Assembly (NCBI GenBank): GCA_017935575.1
Contig: JAGBHI010000002.1
Span: forward strand, 1 to 37,531
Reading direction: 5' to 3'
DNA from: Bacteroidales bacterium
Lineage (GTDB): Bacteria; Bacteroidota; Bacteroidia; Bacteroidales; G3-4614
DNA: 37,531 nt
Positions 25,230 to 34,330 of this stretch are shown here, one piece after another (the stretch's first letter is position 1; every line of letters begins with the position of its first letter). A model generated the notes under the pieces. That model saw nothing but the letters and a program-made list of their open reading frames with translations. It did no database searches and had not been told where the DNA came from. The position numbers were made by a program, and so were the translations under genes.

Positions 25230-26501
25230 ATGAATATCCTTTTATTAGGTTCGGGCGGAAGAGAGAATGCCCTTGCGTGGAAAATAACACAAAGTAACAA
25301 ATGTGATAAGTTGTTTATTGCTCCCGGTAATGCCGGTACAGCTAACGTAGGAACAAATGTTGCAATTAAGGCCGATGACTTTGATGCAGTGAAAGAGTTT
25401 GTCCTTCAGAATAACATCAAAATGGTAGTGGTTGGTCCCGAAGACCCTTTGGTAAAAGGAGTATATGATTATTTTAAAACAACACCTGAATTATCATCTA
25501 TACCTGTTATAGGACCCTCAAAAGAGGGTGCACGCCTTGAGGGAAGCAAAGCCTTTGCAAAGGCTTTTATGATGCGTCATAATATACCAACTGCAGCTTA
25601 TAAAGAGTTTACAGCAAAAGAGTATGATGATGCAGTAGAATTTTTAAAAACATTAAAAGCACCTTATGTGCTAAAGGCAGACGGTTTGGCTGCAGGAAAG
25701 GGAGTACTTATTATTGATAACCTAAAAGAGGCAGAGCAGGAGTTAAAGGCAATGCTTGATGGAATGTTTGGAGAGGCAAGCAGTACTGTGGTTATTGAAG
25801 AGTTCTTATCGGGAATAGAGTGCTCGGTATTTGTACTTACAGATGGTGATAGTTACAAGATTTTACCCGTTGCCAAAGATTATAAACGTATAGGTGAAGG
25901 CGATACTGGTTTAAATACCGGAGGTATGGGTGCTGTTTCGCCAGTATCGTTTGCCGATGCAGAATTTATGGCAAAGGTTGAGGAGCGAATAGTAATTCCA
26001 ACAGTTGAAGGTCTTAAAAAAGAGGGAATTGAATATAAAGGTTTTATCTTCTTAGGACTTATAAATGTAGAAGGAGAACCAATGGTTATTGAGTATAATG
26101 TAAGAATGGGAGACCCTGAGACAGAGGCTGTAATGTTACGCGTTAAGTCGGATCTTGTTGAATTGTTTGAAGGAGTGGCAGAAGGAAATCTTTATAATAA
26201 GGTTCTTGAAATAGATTCACGTTATGCAGTAACTGTAATGTTGGTATCAGGCGGATACCCCGGTGATTATGAAAAGGGAAAAGAGATTACAGGTCTAACT
26301 GATGTTACAGATAGTATTCTTTTCCATGCGGGTACAACATTAAAAGATGGTAAAGTAGTTACATCAGGCGGTAGAGTTATTGCTGTTAGTTCATACGGTA
26401 ACAGCAAAGATGAGGCATTGGCAAAATCGTTTGAGAATGCTCAAAAGATAATCTTTGATAAAAAATATTATCGTAGAGATATAGGCTTTGACCTTAAATA
26501 A
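25230..26501 (+). CDS. purD: Phosphoribosylamine-glycine ligase
   Basis: Joins phosphoribosylamine and glycine with ATP to give GAR in de novo purine synthesis. 423 residues, normal length. N-domain motif [15 protein letters not shown] and [13 protein letters not shown]-grasp motif [15 protein letters not shown] (about 148-162), the [18 protein letters not shown] segment, metal-binding region [13 protein letters not shown], and the C-domain [15 protein letters not shown] are all as expected. It has its own promoter and leader hairpin, and its 3' end overlaps the next frame by 14 bases if that gene starts at TTG 26488. No other pur genes are nearby. Confidence 0.96.
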   Translation: MNILLLGSGGRENALAWKITQSNKCDKLFIAPGNAGTANVGTNVAIKADDFDAVKEFVLQNNIKMVVVGPEDPLVKGVYDYFKTTPELSSIPVIGPSKEGARLEGSKAFAKAFMMRHNIPTAAYKEFTAKEYDDAVEFLKTLKAPYVLKADGLAAGKGVLIIDNLKEAEQELKAMLDGMFGEASSTVVIEEFLSGIECSVFVLTDGDSYKILPVAKDYKRIGEGDTGLNTGGMGAVSPVSFADAEFMAKVEERIVIPTVEGLKKEGIEYKGFIFLGLINVEGEPMVIEYNVRMGDPETEAVMLRVKSDLVELFEGVAEGNLYNKVLEIDSRYAVTVMLVSGGYPGDYEKGKEITGLTDVTDSILFHAGTTLKDGKVVTSGGRVIAVSSYGNSKDEALAKSFENAQKIIFDKKYYRRDIGFDLK

Positions 26502-27516
26502 CAGAGAAGTGGTATCACGAAGAGATTATGGGACGATAAGCATACCAACAAACTTGGTATCTCATATTTTATGTATAATTGTAGCGATGGCATTGACTGT
26601 CATCGCTTCAATATTTGTATCTCCCCAAAGTGCCACTTTTAACGGTTTTATATCTTTATCATTACCATTTGATTGGAGTGTTTCATTAATCTCTCTCATA
26701 ATAAATTTTGCCATAACGTTATTGCTTGTTGTTATAATTTCAACAATTGCTAATAGGTTCTCAATAACTACATTACTTTCTCTGTTCCCTACTCTTTTTT
26801 TCTTGATGTTACAATGTTGTAACCCTTTATTATCCTTGACATTGCAAATGGGTGTTGTTGGAGCAGTAATGGTATTGGGTTTTACATACTATCTTTTTGA
26901 ATATTATGGAGCTGCCAGAGTGGAGAGAGTTGTGTTTGGCTCAACTCTTTTAATGTGTGCAACCCTGCTTGTATGGGATAAGATGCTCTTTTTTATACCT
27001 CTTTTCTGGATTGGGCTTCTGCAAATGAATATCCTTACTCTTCGGAGCTTTATTGCTTCTCTAATGGCAATAGCAACGAGTATAATTATGTACATATCTA
27101 TTGACTATCTTGGTTGGATTAATCCGGATTATATTGGAGCATGGCATAGGATAAAGGATATTATATCTTTAGCAGATTATAAAGTTGTTTCGGTAGAGAG
27201 CCTATTCCAGATGGCATATATTATTCCGGTCTTTTTGGTTGTTTGCATATATAATATAAGCATGTTGTATAGCGATTCAAAAGATAAGATTTCAACAAAA
27301 AGATATATAGTATTCTTAAATACAATATTTATATTCTCAGTATTGATGATGTTGTTGAATCCTATTGATAAAAATGAGTATTTGCCTATTTTTAATGCCT
27401 CTTCGGCAATACTTGCTGCCCGATATTTTAACACAATACGTAGTAAAGCAAAATTGAGATTTTTATTATTGTTTATTCTTACATATATTACAATATTTAT
27501 AGTATGGATTTGGTAG
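26488..27516 (+). CDS. Polytopic membrane protein, unknown function
   Basis: About 342 residues with roughly eight to nine hydrophobic segments; I do not recognise a domain. A short polar N-terminus ([11 protein letters not shown]) precedes the first helix, with positively charged SRRD before it and few charged residues until a loop [10 protein letters not shown] near residue 270. The start is uncertain: TTG 26488 overlaps purD by 14 bases, while GTG 26509 would start 7 bases after the purD stop; an internal ATG would cut into the first helix. It overlaps the next gene by 13 bases, so purD, this gene and the DedA-like gene form a tight unit. A transport or envelope role is possible only as a guess. 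Confidence 0.65.
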   Translation: MTLNNREVVSRRDYGTISIPTNLVSHILCIIVAMALTVIASIFVSPQSATFNGFISLSLPFDWSVSLISLIINFAITLLLVVIISTIANRFSITTLLSLFPTLFFLMLQCCNPLLSLTLQMGVVGAVMVLGFTYYLFEYYGAARVERVVFGSTLLMCATLLVWDKMLFFIPLFWIGLLQMNILTLRSFIASLMAIATSIIMYISIDYLGWINPDYIGAWHRIKDIISLADYKVVSVESLFQMAYIIPVFLVVCIYNISMLYSDSKDKISTKRYIVFLNTIFIFSVLMMLLNPIDKNEYLPIFNASSAILAARYFNTIRSKAKLRFLLLFILTYITIFIVWIW

Positions 27517-27956
27517 CATATTTATCTGATTGGGGATATTGGGGCTTATTTATAGCCTCATTTATAGCAGGCTCAGCCTTCCCGTTTTGTTCAGAGGCTG
27601 TTCTTGCAATATTATTGGCAGCAGGATTTGATGCAAATCTCTCATTACTATTTGCTACTATCGGAAATTTTTTAGGAGGCACTACATGTTATTATATTGG
27701 CCGTTTAGGGAAATTAGAGTGGATTGATAAATATCTGCATATAAAATCCGATAAACTTGAGCGAGCAATGAAGTTTGTACAGAAAGGTCCGGGAGGTTTG
27801 ATGGCATTCCTCTCATTTTTACCAGCAGGGGGTACTGTAATAGTTGTAGCTCTCGGGTATATGAGAGCAAATCTGTGGATAACAAACATCTCTATGCTTG
27901 TAGGAAAGTTCCTTCGATACTATTGTATAGTAAAGGGTGTTCAGTTTTTTATGTAG
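27504..27956 (+). CDS. YqaA/DedA-type (VTT domain) membrane protein
   Basis: 150 residues, the short YqaA type of the DedA/SNARE-associated (VTT) family. Family landmarks are GYWGLFIASFIAGSAFPFCSE at the N-terminus, then GNFLGGTTCYYIGRLG, and RAMKFVQKGPGGLMAFLSFLPAGGTV, which resembles the conserved FxxxR-x-P-G re-entrant region (here without the usual Arg before the Pro). DedA relatives move undecaprenyl phosphate or other lipids across the inner membrane; for YqaA this is not established. Start ATG lies inside the last codons of the preceding membrane protein. Confidence 0.78.
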   Translation: MDLVAYLSDWGYWGLFIASFIAGSAFPFCSEAVLAILLAAGFDANLSLLFATIGNFLGGTTCYYIGRLGKLEWIDKYLHIKSDKLERAMKFVQKGPGGLMAFLSFLPAGGTVIVVALGYMRANLWITNISMLVGKFLRYYCIVKGVQFFM

Positions 27957-27978
27957 GAATTACTAATATAGTTCGTTG

Positions 27979-28971
27979 ATGAAGATTGATAAAATAGATT
28001 TTGGCAATCAACCTCTCTTCCTTGCTCCCATGGAGGGAGTTACAGATGCCTCGTTTAGGCTTATGTGTAAGGAGTTTGGAGCTGATATGGTATATACAGA
28101 ATTTGTTTCGGCAGATGCCCTTATAAGGCATGTTAATAAAACAGAGGCGAAACTCTCTATCAGTGATGAAGAGCGACCTGTTGTAATTCAAATATATGGT
28201 CGTGAGATTGAGCCTATGGTTGAGGCTGCAAAGATATGCCGTGAAGCAAATCCCGATATATTGGATATAAATTTTGGTTGTCCTGTAAAGCGTGTTGCAG
28301 GGAAAGGCGCAGGGGCAGGAATGTTGCGAAATATACCTCAGATGCTTGCTATAACACGAGCGGTTGTTGAAGCAGTTGATATTCCGGTTACTGTAAAAAC
28401 CCGTTTAGGCTGGGACCATGACTCAAAAATAATAGAGACCCTTGCTGAGGAGTTACAAGATTGTGGTATTGCAGCACTTACAATACATGGACGTACCCGT
28501 AGTCAAATGTACACGGGTAGTGCCGATTGGGATTATATAGGGAGAGTAAAGGCAAATCCCAAAATTCGTATTCCTATAATAGGTAATGGAGATGTAACAA
28601 CCCCTCAAACAGCCCAAGATTATTTTAATAAATACAAAACCGATGCAATAATGATAGGACGTGGAGCAATTGGTGCGCCATGGATATTTCGTGATATAAA
28701 AGGGTATCTGAATAATCCTGAGACATATACCCCTCTCTCGGTTGAAGAAAAAATGAATGTTTTTCGTCGTCAAATGCGCGAAAGTATAGCCCGATTAGAT
28801 GAACGCAGAGGAATTCTTCATATTCGTCGCCATCTTGCGGCAACCGATCTTTTTAAAGGAATTCCAAATTTCAGGGATATTAAAATTGCAATGTTACGCG
28901 CTGAAAAAGAAGATGAATTAAACTCAATTTTTGATACAATACAAAATAAATATCTAAATAACAGTTATTAA
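27979..28971 (+). CDS. dusB: tRNA-dihydrouridine synthase (DusB type)
   Basis: FMN-dependent reductase that makes dihydrouridine in tRNA. TIM-barrel landmarks: APMEGVTDASFRLMCKEFGA at the N-terminus, DINFGCPVKRV with the catalytic Cys101, VKTRLGWD, and ALTIHGRTRSQMYTGSADWD before NGDVTTPQTA and MIGRGAIGAPW, which bind FMN phosphate. 331 residues is normal. The frame also opens at TTG 27976 but ATG 27979 (MKIDKIDFGN) is preferred. It lies 22 bases after the DedA-like gene and 2 bases before the DUF2807 gene, so co-transcription is likely. Confidence 0.93.
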   Translation: MKIDKIDFGNQPLFLAPMEGVTDASFRLMCKEFGADMVYTEFVSADALIRHVNKTEAKLSISDEERPVVIQIYGREIEPMVEAAKICREANPDILDINFGCPVKRVAGKGAGAGMLRNIPQMLAITRAVVEAVDIPVTVKTRLGWDHDSKIIETLAEELQDCGIAALTIHGRTRSQMYTGSADWDYIGRVKANPKIRIPIIGNGDVTTPQTAQDYFNKYKTDAIMIGRGAIGAPWIFRDIKGYLNNPETYTPLSVEEKMNVFRRQMRESIARLDERRGILHIRRHLAATDLFKGIPNFRDIKIAMLRAEKEDELNSIFDTIQNKYLNNSY

Positions 28972-28973
28972 TT

Positions 28974-29705
28974 ATGAAAAAGTTAAGATTTATAATATTG
29001 GTATTATCAATATTTGCTTTAAATTCGGTTATGTATGCAGAAAAGACACCCGTTAAACATAATTATGTATATAGCGATACTACAATTGCCGAATTTGATA
29101 AAGTTAGTATAGTAAACGGTATAAATGTTGTATATACACAAAGCGAAAGTCAGTCAGGAAAAGTAAGAATTTATGCGCCGGAAGGAAATGACATTATATC
29201 GCTGACTTCAAAAAATGGATTATTGAGTGTAAAATACGGAAGAGGCTATCGCAGAGATTTTGGAGTTATCATTGTTTATGTATATTCAAAAGAGTTGAAG
29301 AAGGTAGCATGCTCTGTAGGGGCTAACTTTAAGGCCGAGGGCTTAGTTTCAGGAAAAACTTTAGCTCTTAAAGTTGCTCATCAGAGTCAAATCAGAATGA
29401 ATAATATTGTATATGATGAGGTAAAAGCTAAACGTGGTATAGGTATTGGAGATATTATACTTTCAGGAGAGGTTAAGAAGGCTTCCTATTCAATAATAGG
29501 AAGAGGTGAAATAAATGCTGAAAATCTCGTTGCCGATGATGTTAATTGTAAGATATTTGGTCTTGGAGATATAGGTTGTCATGTCAATAAAGAGATTTCC
29601 GTTCGTAGGTTAGGACGAGGTGCGGCATATTGTAAAGGAGAGTTGAAAATCTCAGGTAAGAATAAAAGTATAAGAGAAATGCCATCTAATGGTAAGTTGC
29701 AATAA
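28974..29705 (+). CDS. DUF2807 (GIN domain) exported protein
   Basis: 243 residues with a signal peptide (MKKLRFIILVLSIFALNSVMYA). The body is a repetitive beta-structure of the DUF2807 / putative head-GIN adhesin family, seen from FDKVSIVNGINVVYTQS, LLSVKYGRGYRRDFGVIIVYVYSKELK and the later alternating INAENLVADDVNCKIFGLGDIGC strands; these families form right-handed beta-helix-like folds. Function is not known; exported and probably periplasmic or surface-attached. Many Bacteroidetes have several such proteins. Starts 2 bases after dusB. Confidence 0.82.
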   Translation: MKKLRFIILVLSIFALNSVMYAEKTPVKHNYVYSDTTIAEFDKVSIVNGINVVYTQSESQSGKVRIYAPEGNDIISLTSKNGLLSVKYGRGYRRDFGVIIVYVYSKELKKVACSVGANFKAEGLVSGKTLALKVAHQSQIRMNNIVYDEVKAKRGIGIGDIILSGEVKKASYSIIGRGEINAENLVADDVNCKIFGLGDIGCHVNKEISVRRLGRGAAYCKGELKISGKNKSIREMPSNGKLQ

Positions 29706-29765
29706 GACAATAAAAGAGATAAAAACATCGTTATAAGTAATGATTATAAATCATGTAATTATAAT

Positions 29766-30350
29766 ATGAGAAAGTTGGTTTTTGCAACAAATAACAAGCA
29801 TAAATTAGAGGAGGCACGTAAAATCTTAAATGGTTCAGTAGAGGTATTATCTCTTGCCGATATTGATTGTAATGCCGATATCCCGGAGACAGCAGATACC
29901 CTTGAAGGTAATGCACTTATAAAAGCCCGTTATGTAAAAGAGCATTTTGGATATGATTGTTTTGCCGATGATACAGGTTTGATGGTTGATGCTCTTGATG
30001 GAGCTCCTGGAGTATATTCTGCTCGATATGCAGGAGAAGATTGTAACTCTCAAAAGAACATGGATAAATTGCTTGTTGAATTAGAGGGTGTTGATAACAG
30101 ACGTGCTGCATTTGTAACATGTATAGCGCTTTCGTTGCGAGGAGGCGAGCATATTTTTAAAGGAGAAATAGCCGGTATTATAACAGAAACAGCTAAAGGA
30201 GATGCAGGTTTTGGATATGACCCTATATTTAAGCCTTTTGAGTATGATAAAACATTTGCAGAGTTGGGAGATGATATAAAAAACAAGATAAGTCATAGAG
30301 CAAGAGCAATGGAGCAACTTGCAAAGTTTTTAAATAATCTTATTGATTAA
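29766..30350 (+). CDS. rdgB: Non-canonical purine NTP pyrophosphatase RdgB/HAM1
   Basis: Hydrolyses ITP, dITP and XTP to the monophosphates, keeping deaminated purines out of DNA and RNA. 194 residues. The start [16 protein letters not shown] is the substrate-binding signature; [31 protein letters not shown] and the late SHRARAM (SHR motif) complete the family set. The gene is preceded by a 60-base gap and followed 8 bases later by porZ. It is probably transcribed with its neighbours; no promoter is seen in the 60-base gap. Confidence 0.96.
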   Translation: MRKLVFATNNKHKLEEARKILNGSVEVLSLADIDCNADIPETADTLEGNALIKARYVKEHFGYDCFADDTGLMVDALDGAPGVYSARYAGEDCNSQKNMDKLLVELEGVDNRRAAFVTCIALSLRGGEHIFKGEIAGIITETAKGDAGFGYDPIFKPFEYDKTFAELGDDIKNKISHRARAMEQLAKFLNNLID

Positions 30351-30358
30351 TTCTCTGA

Positions 30359-32722
30359 ATGAACAATTATATGAAAAGAGTATTCATAACCTTGATATTA
30401 ATGTTTATCTCTGTTGCAACAGTAGTTGCACAGTCTGAGATGTTTGAGTGGAAGATGTATTCTGCTTTTGACAACCCTAAACAAATTATAGAAGGTAAGA
30501 ACTATATATATATTCTTGCTAATGGATATTTGTATTCATATGATGAGAATTATAATGAAGTAAGAGAGATTACAAAAGACAATCTTCTCTCTGACACAGA
30601 GGTCTCTATGATAAAATATAATTATGAAAGAGATATATTGGTGGTCGCATATTCAAATAGTAATATCGATATTATTACTAAGGACAGAACATATAATATT
30701 CCATATATCAAAGAGGCTGTAATGACAGCATCAAAATCAATAAACAATATAAATTTTGTAAATGAGAGAGATGAGATTTATGTATCAACAGATTTTGGAA
30801 TAGTTATTATAAATAGTAAAAAATTTGAGATTAAAACAACCTTTGACCTAAAACTAAGAATTCTTGATGCAACATATTTAGATAATAAATATGTAATGAT
30901 TGATGAAGAGCGATATTTAAGTAGTTGTCTTGAGAATAATATTCCATACGAAATAAACAATTGGGAGAGCATTTATAAATTCCCTACCATTCCAAAGACC
31001 ATATTGGCAGTATCAGGCGCATTATGGATTCAAACTGCAGGAGAACTTTGGATATACACTTCAAGTGCAGGAGTTAAAAATGTAGCTTATGGTAAGTATA
31101 ATATTATGGAGCAAAACATAGAAGGAGATATTTATACATATGGGGCTAACTCAACAATTGAGACTTTTTCGTTAGATGCAACCTCTAAAGATAAGATAGT
31201 ATTACCACCGTATATAGGATATACTCCTATATCATTGTCTTCAAATAACAAACAGAATAAATATTGGTTATTAAGCAATAATGCGATAGCTTCATATAAA
31301 CGAGTAAAAGATAATGATAAAGACAGCTTTACCTTAACCGATACCATACCTATGGTTAATGAAATGGCGGTATCAATTCCTTATTCGCTGTCAATTTTAG
31401 GAGAAACTCTCTATTGTCTCCCTGCAGGAATATGTTTGGATAATGAGAGCAGTTCTTTTTCATATAGTAACATATCATATCTAAAGGGTTATAGATGGCA
31501 CAATATATATGGTATTGATGTCCCAAGTCCTAAAGATAAACCTGCAAATGTAACCAACTTTAAACTTCCATCAAAATTGGCGATGCACCCCGATAACGAT
31601 GAGATTGCTTACGTTGGAACATGGTTTGATGGATTATATAAATTTGAAAAAGGTAAGTATAAAGAGAATTGGAACTATATGAATAGTCCCATAGTTGGAG
31701 CTGCAAATAACTATGCAAACCAGTTGAGCTGTTTATCTTTTGATAATAACCGTAATTTATGGATGACAAGTTATAGCCCCGAACAGGCAGTTTTGATATT
31801 AAAACCTGATGGTAATTGGGTGGTATATGAACATATTGAGCCTATGATTGATCAAAAATATATGTGCAATATGATACACCCAAAACAATCTGCAACCAAG
31901 TGGTTTATCTCAAATGACCCTACAAAATCATTTGTACTCGCACTCAATATTAATGGTACAATTGAAAATGTAAAAGATGATAAATATAAGAAATTCTCAA
32001 CTTTTACCGATCAGGACGGAAAAACTATAGATGCAACATCTTATTTTTGTATAGAGGAAGATTTAGATGGCAGATTATGGATAGGAACAGACAGAGGGCC
32101 TATAATATTAACTCGTCCTGACAACTTCGCCGCTTCAAACTTTGTTTGTCAGCGAGTGAAAATTGCCCGTAATGATGGTACGAATAATGCTGACCTTTTG
32201 CTTGACGATGCAATTGTAAGAGCAATAAAAGTAGATGGTGCAAACTGCAAATGGATAGGAACATTTGGTAATGGAGCATATCTGTTGAGCCCTGATGGTT
32301 TAGAGACTATATATCATTTTACAACTGATAACTCGTTGCTTCCCTCAAACAATATTTATGACTTAGCCATAAACCAAACAAGCGGAGAGGTCTTCTTTGC
32401 CACTGATAAGGGATTGGTTTCATTTAGAGCTGAGGCAGCAGAGGCTCAGGAAGATTATGATAATATATATGCATTCCCAAATCCTGTTCGTCCCGAACAT
32501 ACAGGAGTAATAACCATTACCGGTCTAATGTTTAATTCACTTGTAAAAATTACCGATACTGTTGGAAATCTAATATATCAGGACTATTCTCAAGGAGGGC
32601 AAATCGTATGGGACGGAAATGCTACCAATGGAAAGCGAGTAAAGAGTGGAGTATATTATGTTTGGGCTTCCTCATCTGATGGTAAAGAGGGAGTAGTAAC
32701 CAAGATTGTTTTTATTAATTAA
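30359..32722 (+). CDS. porZ: Type IX secretion system protein PorZ
   Basis: 787 residues, close to P. gingivalis PorZ (776). PorZ is a surface component of the T9SS attachment complex that delivers A-LPS to the sortase PorU. A signal peptide (KRVFITLILMFISVATVVAQ) precedes two beta-propellers, with Ig-like and YWTD-like blades seen as WIGTDRGP, KWIGTFGNGAYL, IYDLAINQTSGEVFFATDKGLVSF in the second propeller. A T9SS C-terminal domain follows (FPNPVRPEH, then KITDTVGNLIYQ, WDGNATNGKRVKSGVYYVW). The start may be ATG 30359 or ATG 30371 (MKRVF), which suits the signal peptide better. It ends 32 bases before the 16-bp terminator stem. Its presence implies a T9SS elsewhere in this genome. Confidence 0.82.
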   Translation: MNNYMKRVFITLILMFISVATVVAQSEMFEWKMYSAFDNPKQIIEGKNYIYILANGYLYSYDENYNEVREITKDNLLSDTEVSMIKYNYERDILVVAYSNSNIDIITKDRTYNIPYIKEAVMTASKSINNINFVNERDEIYVSTDFGIVIINSKKFEIKTTFDLKLRILDATYLDNKYVMIDEERYLSSCLENNIPYEINNWESIYKFPTIPKTILAVSGALWIQTAGELWIYTSSAGVKNVAYGKYNIMEQNIEGDIYTYGANSTIETFSLDATSKDKIVLPPYIGYTPISLSSNNKQNKYWLLSNNAIASYKRVKDNDKDSFTLTDTIPMVNEMAVSIPYSLSILGETLYCLPAGICLDNESSSFSYSNISYLKGYRWHNIYGIDVPSPKDKPANVTNFKLPSKLAMHPDNDEIAYVGTWFDGLYKFEKGKYKENWNYMNSPIVGAANNYANQLSCLSFDNNRNLWMTSYSPEQAVLILKPDGNWVVYEHIEPMIDQKYMCNMIHPKQSATKWFISNDPTKSFVLALNINGTIENVKDDKYKKFSTFTDQDGKTIDATSYFCIEEDLDGRLWIGTDRGPIILTRPDNFAASNFVCQRVKIARNDGTNNADLLLDDAIVRAIKVDGANCKWIGTFGNGAYLLSPDGLETIYHFTTDNSLLPSNNIYDLAINQTSGEVFFATDKGLVSFRAEAAEAQEDYDNIYAFPNPVRPEHTGVITITGLMFNSLVKITDTVGNLIYQDYSQGGQIVWDGNATNGKRVKSGVYYVWASSSDGKEGVVTKIVFIN

Positions 32723-32754
32723 TAATATCTGAATTAGCATATAATCTATATTGT

Positions 32755-32790
32755 ATTAATGGTAAGAATGGTTACATTCTTACCATTAAT
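32755..32790. terminator. Perfect 16-bp bidirectional terminator
   Basis: ATTAATGGTAAGAATG (32755-32770) and CATTCTTACCATTAAT (32775-32790) pair perfectly around GTTA. It serves porZ from the left; on the other strand it contains the last four codons of the HTH regulator. A T-rich tail (ATTTGTTTGT) follows on the plus side only. Confidence 0.85.
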
Positions 32791-33467
32791 ATTTGTTTGT
32801 ATATTCTTATAATATCGCTTCTTTTAATTATAAAATCAGGGTACTCTTCGCTATTTATAGCCCTTGCTAAAAAGTCCTCTCCTTGCTTTAGCAGAATTCG
32901 GGCAATCATTCCATTACTATATGTGTCAACCACATAAAGTTTTCCAGGTATAGGATTTTCCTCACCTTGAGGATAACTCCACAATGCAATCATATCTCCC
33001 TTTTGGTAATTGGGATATAGAGAGTTGTCCTGTATTCTATACCATAACGATATAGGAGTATTATGAACCTGAATTGAAGAAATTTCAGTAATATTATTTT
33101 CATCATTCAGAAATTCTAAAACATCTAATTGAGGATTGCGAGCTAATGTAGATGGAACAATAGGAGCAAAATTACCCATGCTATTTTCAATATTAGTAGC
33201 AGTTCCTATAACATAATTAGATGTCATCTCTTTCTTTTCTGTTTCCTGCTTAAGAATGTCCCCTTCTCCTGTCAGTAGCCATTCGGCAGATATGCTTGGG
33301 AAGGTCCTCATAATTTTCTCTAACGTACTATAATTGGGCTTTGAGCCTCTCTCTATATCGTTGAATGTTGTACTTGATATACCTATTTGTTCGGCAAATG
33401 AACGTCCGCTCTTAAAATTTAAGAACTTCCTTAAATAGCTAATTCTTTTATTTATAGATGTTTCCAT
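32772..33467 (-). CDS. HTH (XRE) regulator with S24/LexA-like C-terminal domain
   Basis: About 231 residues from ATG 33467 (METSINKRISYLR); an in-frame ATG at 33515 adds a non-conserved stretch. N-terminal XRE helix-turn-helix: SFAEQIGISSTTFNDIERG, then LEKIMRTFPSISAEWLLTGEG, as in phage-type CI and Bacteroidetes XRE regulators. The C-terminal part resembles the S24 peptidase fold: WYRIQDNSLYPNYQKGDMIALW aligns with the serine motif (S-M-x-P) and GDxV, while the equivalent of the catalytic Lys region reads GMIARILL, without Lys at the expected place. Self-cleavage is therefore doubtful. It has its own promoter (-7 box 33544-33551) and ends inside the terminator loop. No prophage genes are nearby, so the target is unknown. 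Confidence 0.8.
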   Translation of the reverse strand: METSINKRISYLRKFLNFKSGRSFAEQIGISSTTFNDIERGSKPNYSTLEKIMRTFPSISAEWLLTGEGDILKQETEKKEMTSNYVIGTATNIENSMGNFAPIVPSTLARNPQLDVLEFLNDENNITEISSIQVHNTPISLWYRIQDNSLYPNYQKGDMIALWSYPQGEENPIPGKLYVVDTYSNGMIARILLKQGEDFLARAINSEEYPDFIIKRSDIIRIYKQILMVRM

Positions 33468-33543
33468 ATCTTGTAGTTTGTTTATTGCTCTAAATAATGT
33501 TAAAAATGCAAACAAAACACATTAAAAATTTGTTTATGATGTG

Positions 33544-33551
33544 CAAAGCTA
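33544..33551 (-). promoter_or_regulatory. -7 box TAGCTTTG of the HTH regulator promoter
   Basis: CAAAGCTA on the plus strand reads TAGCTTTG on the minus strand, with GTTG 20 bases upstream. The start site is expected about 70 bases before ATG 33467. Downstream, AAACAAA (33510-33516) and TTTGTTT (33529-33535) form a 7-bp inverted repeat, 8 bases after the box. In the rest of the gap up to 33820 there is a direct repeat AAAATTTTT (33665 and 33681) and an AT-only inverted repeat (33736-33752). Confidence 0.65.
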
Positions 33552-33820
33552 ATATATTTGTCCGTATAAAACAACAATTAATACAAAAATGTAAGTAATT
33601 CTGTTCAAATGCAAAGTAACAATAAAATATAGATAAATCAAAATGGAACAAAAAAAATTAATTTAAAATTTTTCAAATAGAAAATTTTTATTTTGTGAGT
33701 GATAAATTAGTGTTTTAAAAATTGAGGCAATTAGTTAAATAAAGATTATTTATTTAGACAAAATGAACATTGTATTTTAGAGTTTGTTTTTCTTAGTAGC
33801 CACCTAAAAATATTCATATT

Positions 33821-34330
33821 ATGGATAAAGGTTTTGATTTGTTTCAAGATAGATTGTTAGAGATTCAAGATAATCTTTACAATTTTGCTTATATGCTGAC
33901 ATCTGATAAAGAGGAGGCAAAAGATTTGTTGCAAGACACGACATTAAAGGCTCTTGATAATCGTGATAAATATATTGATAATATAAATTTCAAGGGTTGG
34001 GTTTTTACTATAATGCGTAATATATTTATAAATAACTATCGCAGGGTAGTACGTAACCAAACAATGATTGACCAAACAGAGGATTTATATCATCTAAACT
34101 TACCGCAAGAGTCAGGTTTTGATACTCCCGAAGGAAGTTTTACAGTAAAGGAGATAGGAAAAGCCATTGCCAGTTTCTCTGATGAATATCGCATTCCTTT
34201 CTCAATGCATGTAACAGGGTATAAGTATCACGAAATTGCAGCATATATGAAACTCCCCTTGGGAACAGTTAAGAGCAGAATCTTTTTTGCTCGCCAAAGG
34301 TTACAGAATATTCTTAAAGATTACAGATAG
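33821..34330 (+). CDS. ECF-type RNA polymerase sigma factor
   Basis: 169 residues. Region sigma-2 (about 15-85: LYNFAYMLTSDKEEAKDLLQDTTLKAL, then FKGWVFTIMRNIFINNYRR) and region sigma-4 (about 110-165: IASFSDEYRIPFSMHVTGYKYHEIAAYMKLPLGTVKSRIFFARQRLQ) are both complete, with a short linker. There is no adjacent anti-sigma (FecR-type) gene, so it does not belong to a SusCD-linked cassette. Such lone ECF factors are common in Bacteroidales; the regulon is unknown. The start is ATG 33821; the upstream 305 bases are AT-rich with no exact TAnnTTTG. Its end overlaps the convergent PHP gene by 17 bases. Confidence 0.9.
   Translation: MDKGFDLFQDRLLEIQDNLYNFAYMLTSDKEEAKDLLQDTTLKALDNRDKYIDNINFKGWVFTIMRNIFINNYRRVVRNQTMIDQTEDLYHLNLPQESGFDTPEGSFTVKEIGKAIASFSDEYRIPFSMHVTGYKYHEIAAYMKLPLGTVKSRIFFARQRLQNILKDYR

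Noticed and set aside
32772-33467. LexA or active prophage repressor
   Set aside because: No Lys at the catalytic site, XRE rather than winged-helix DNA-binding domain, and no phage genes around.
33821-34330. SusCD-linked ECF/anti-sigma cassette
   Set aside because: No FecR-type anti-sigma, SusC or SusD gene is adjacent.
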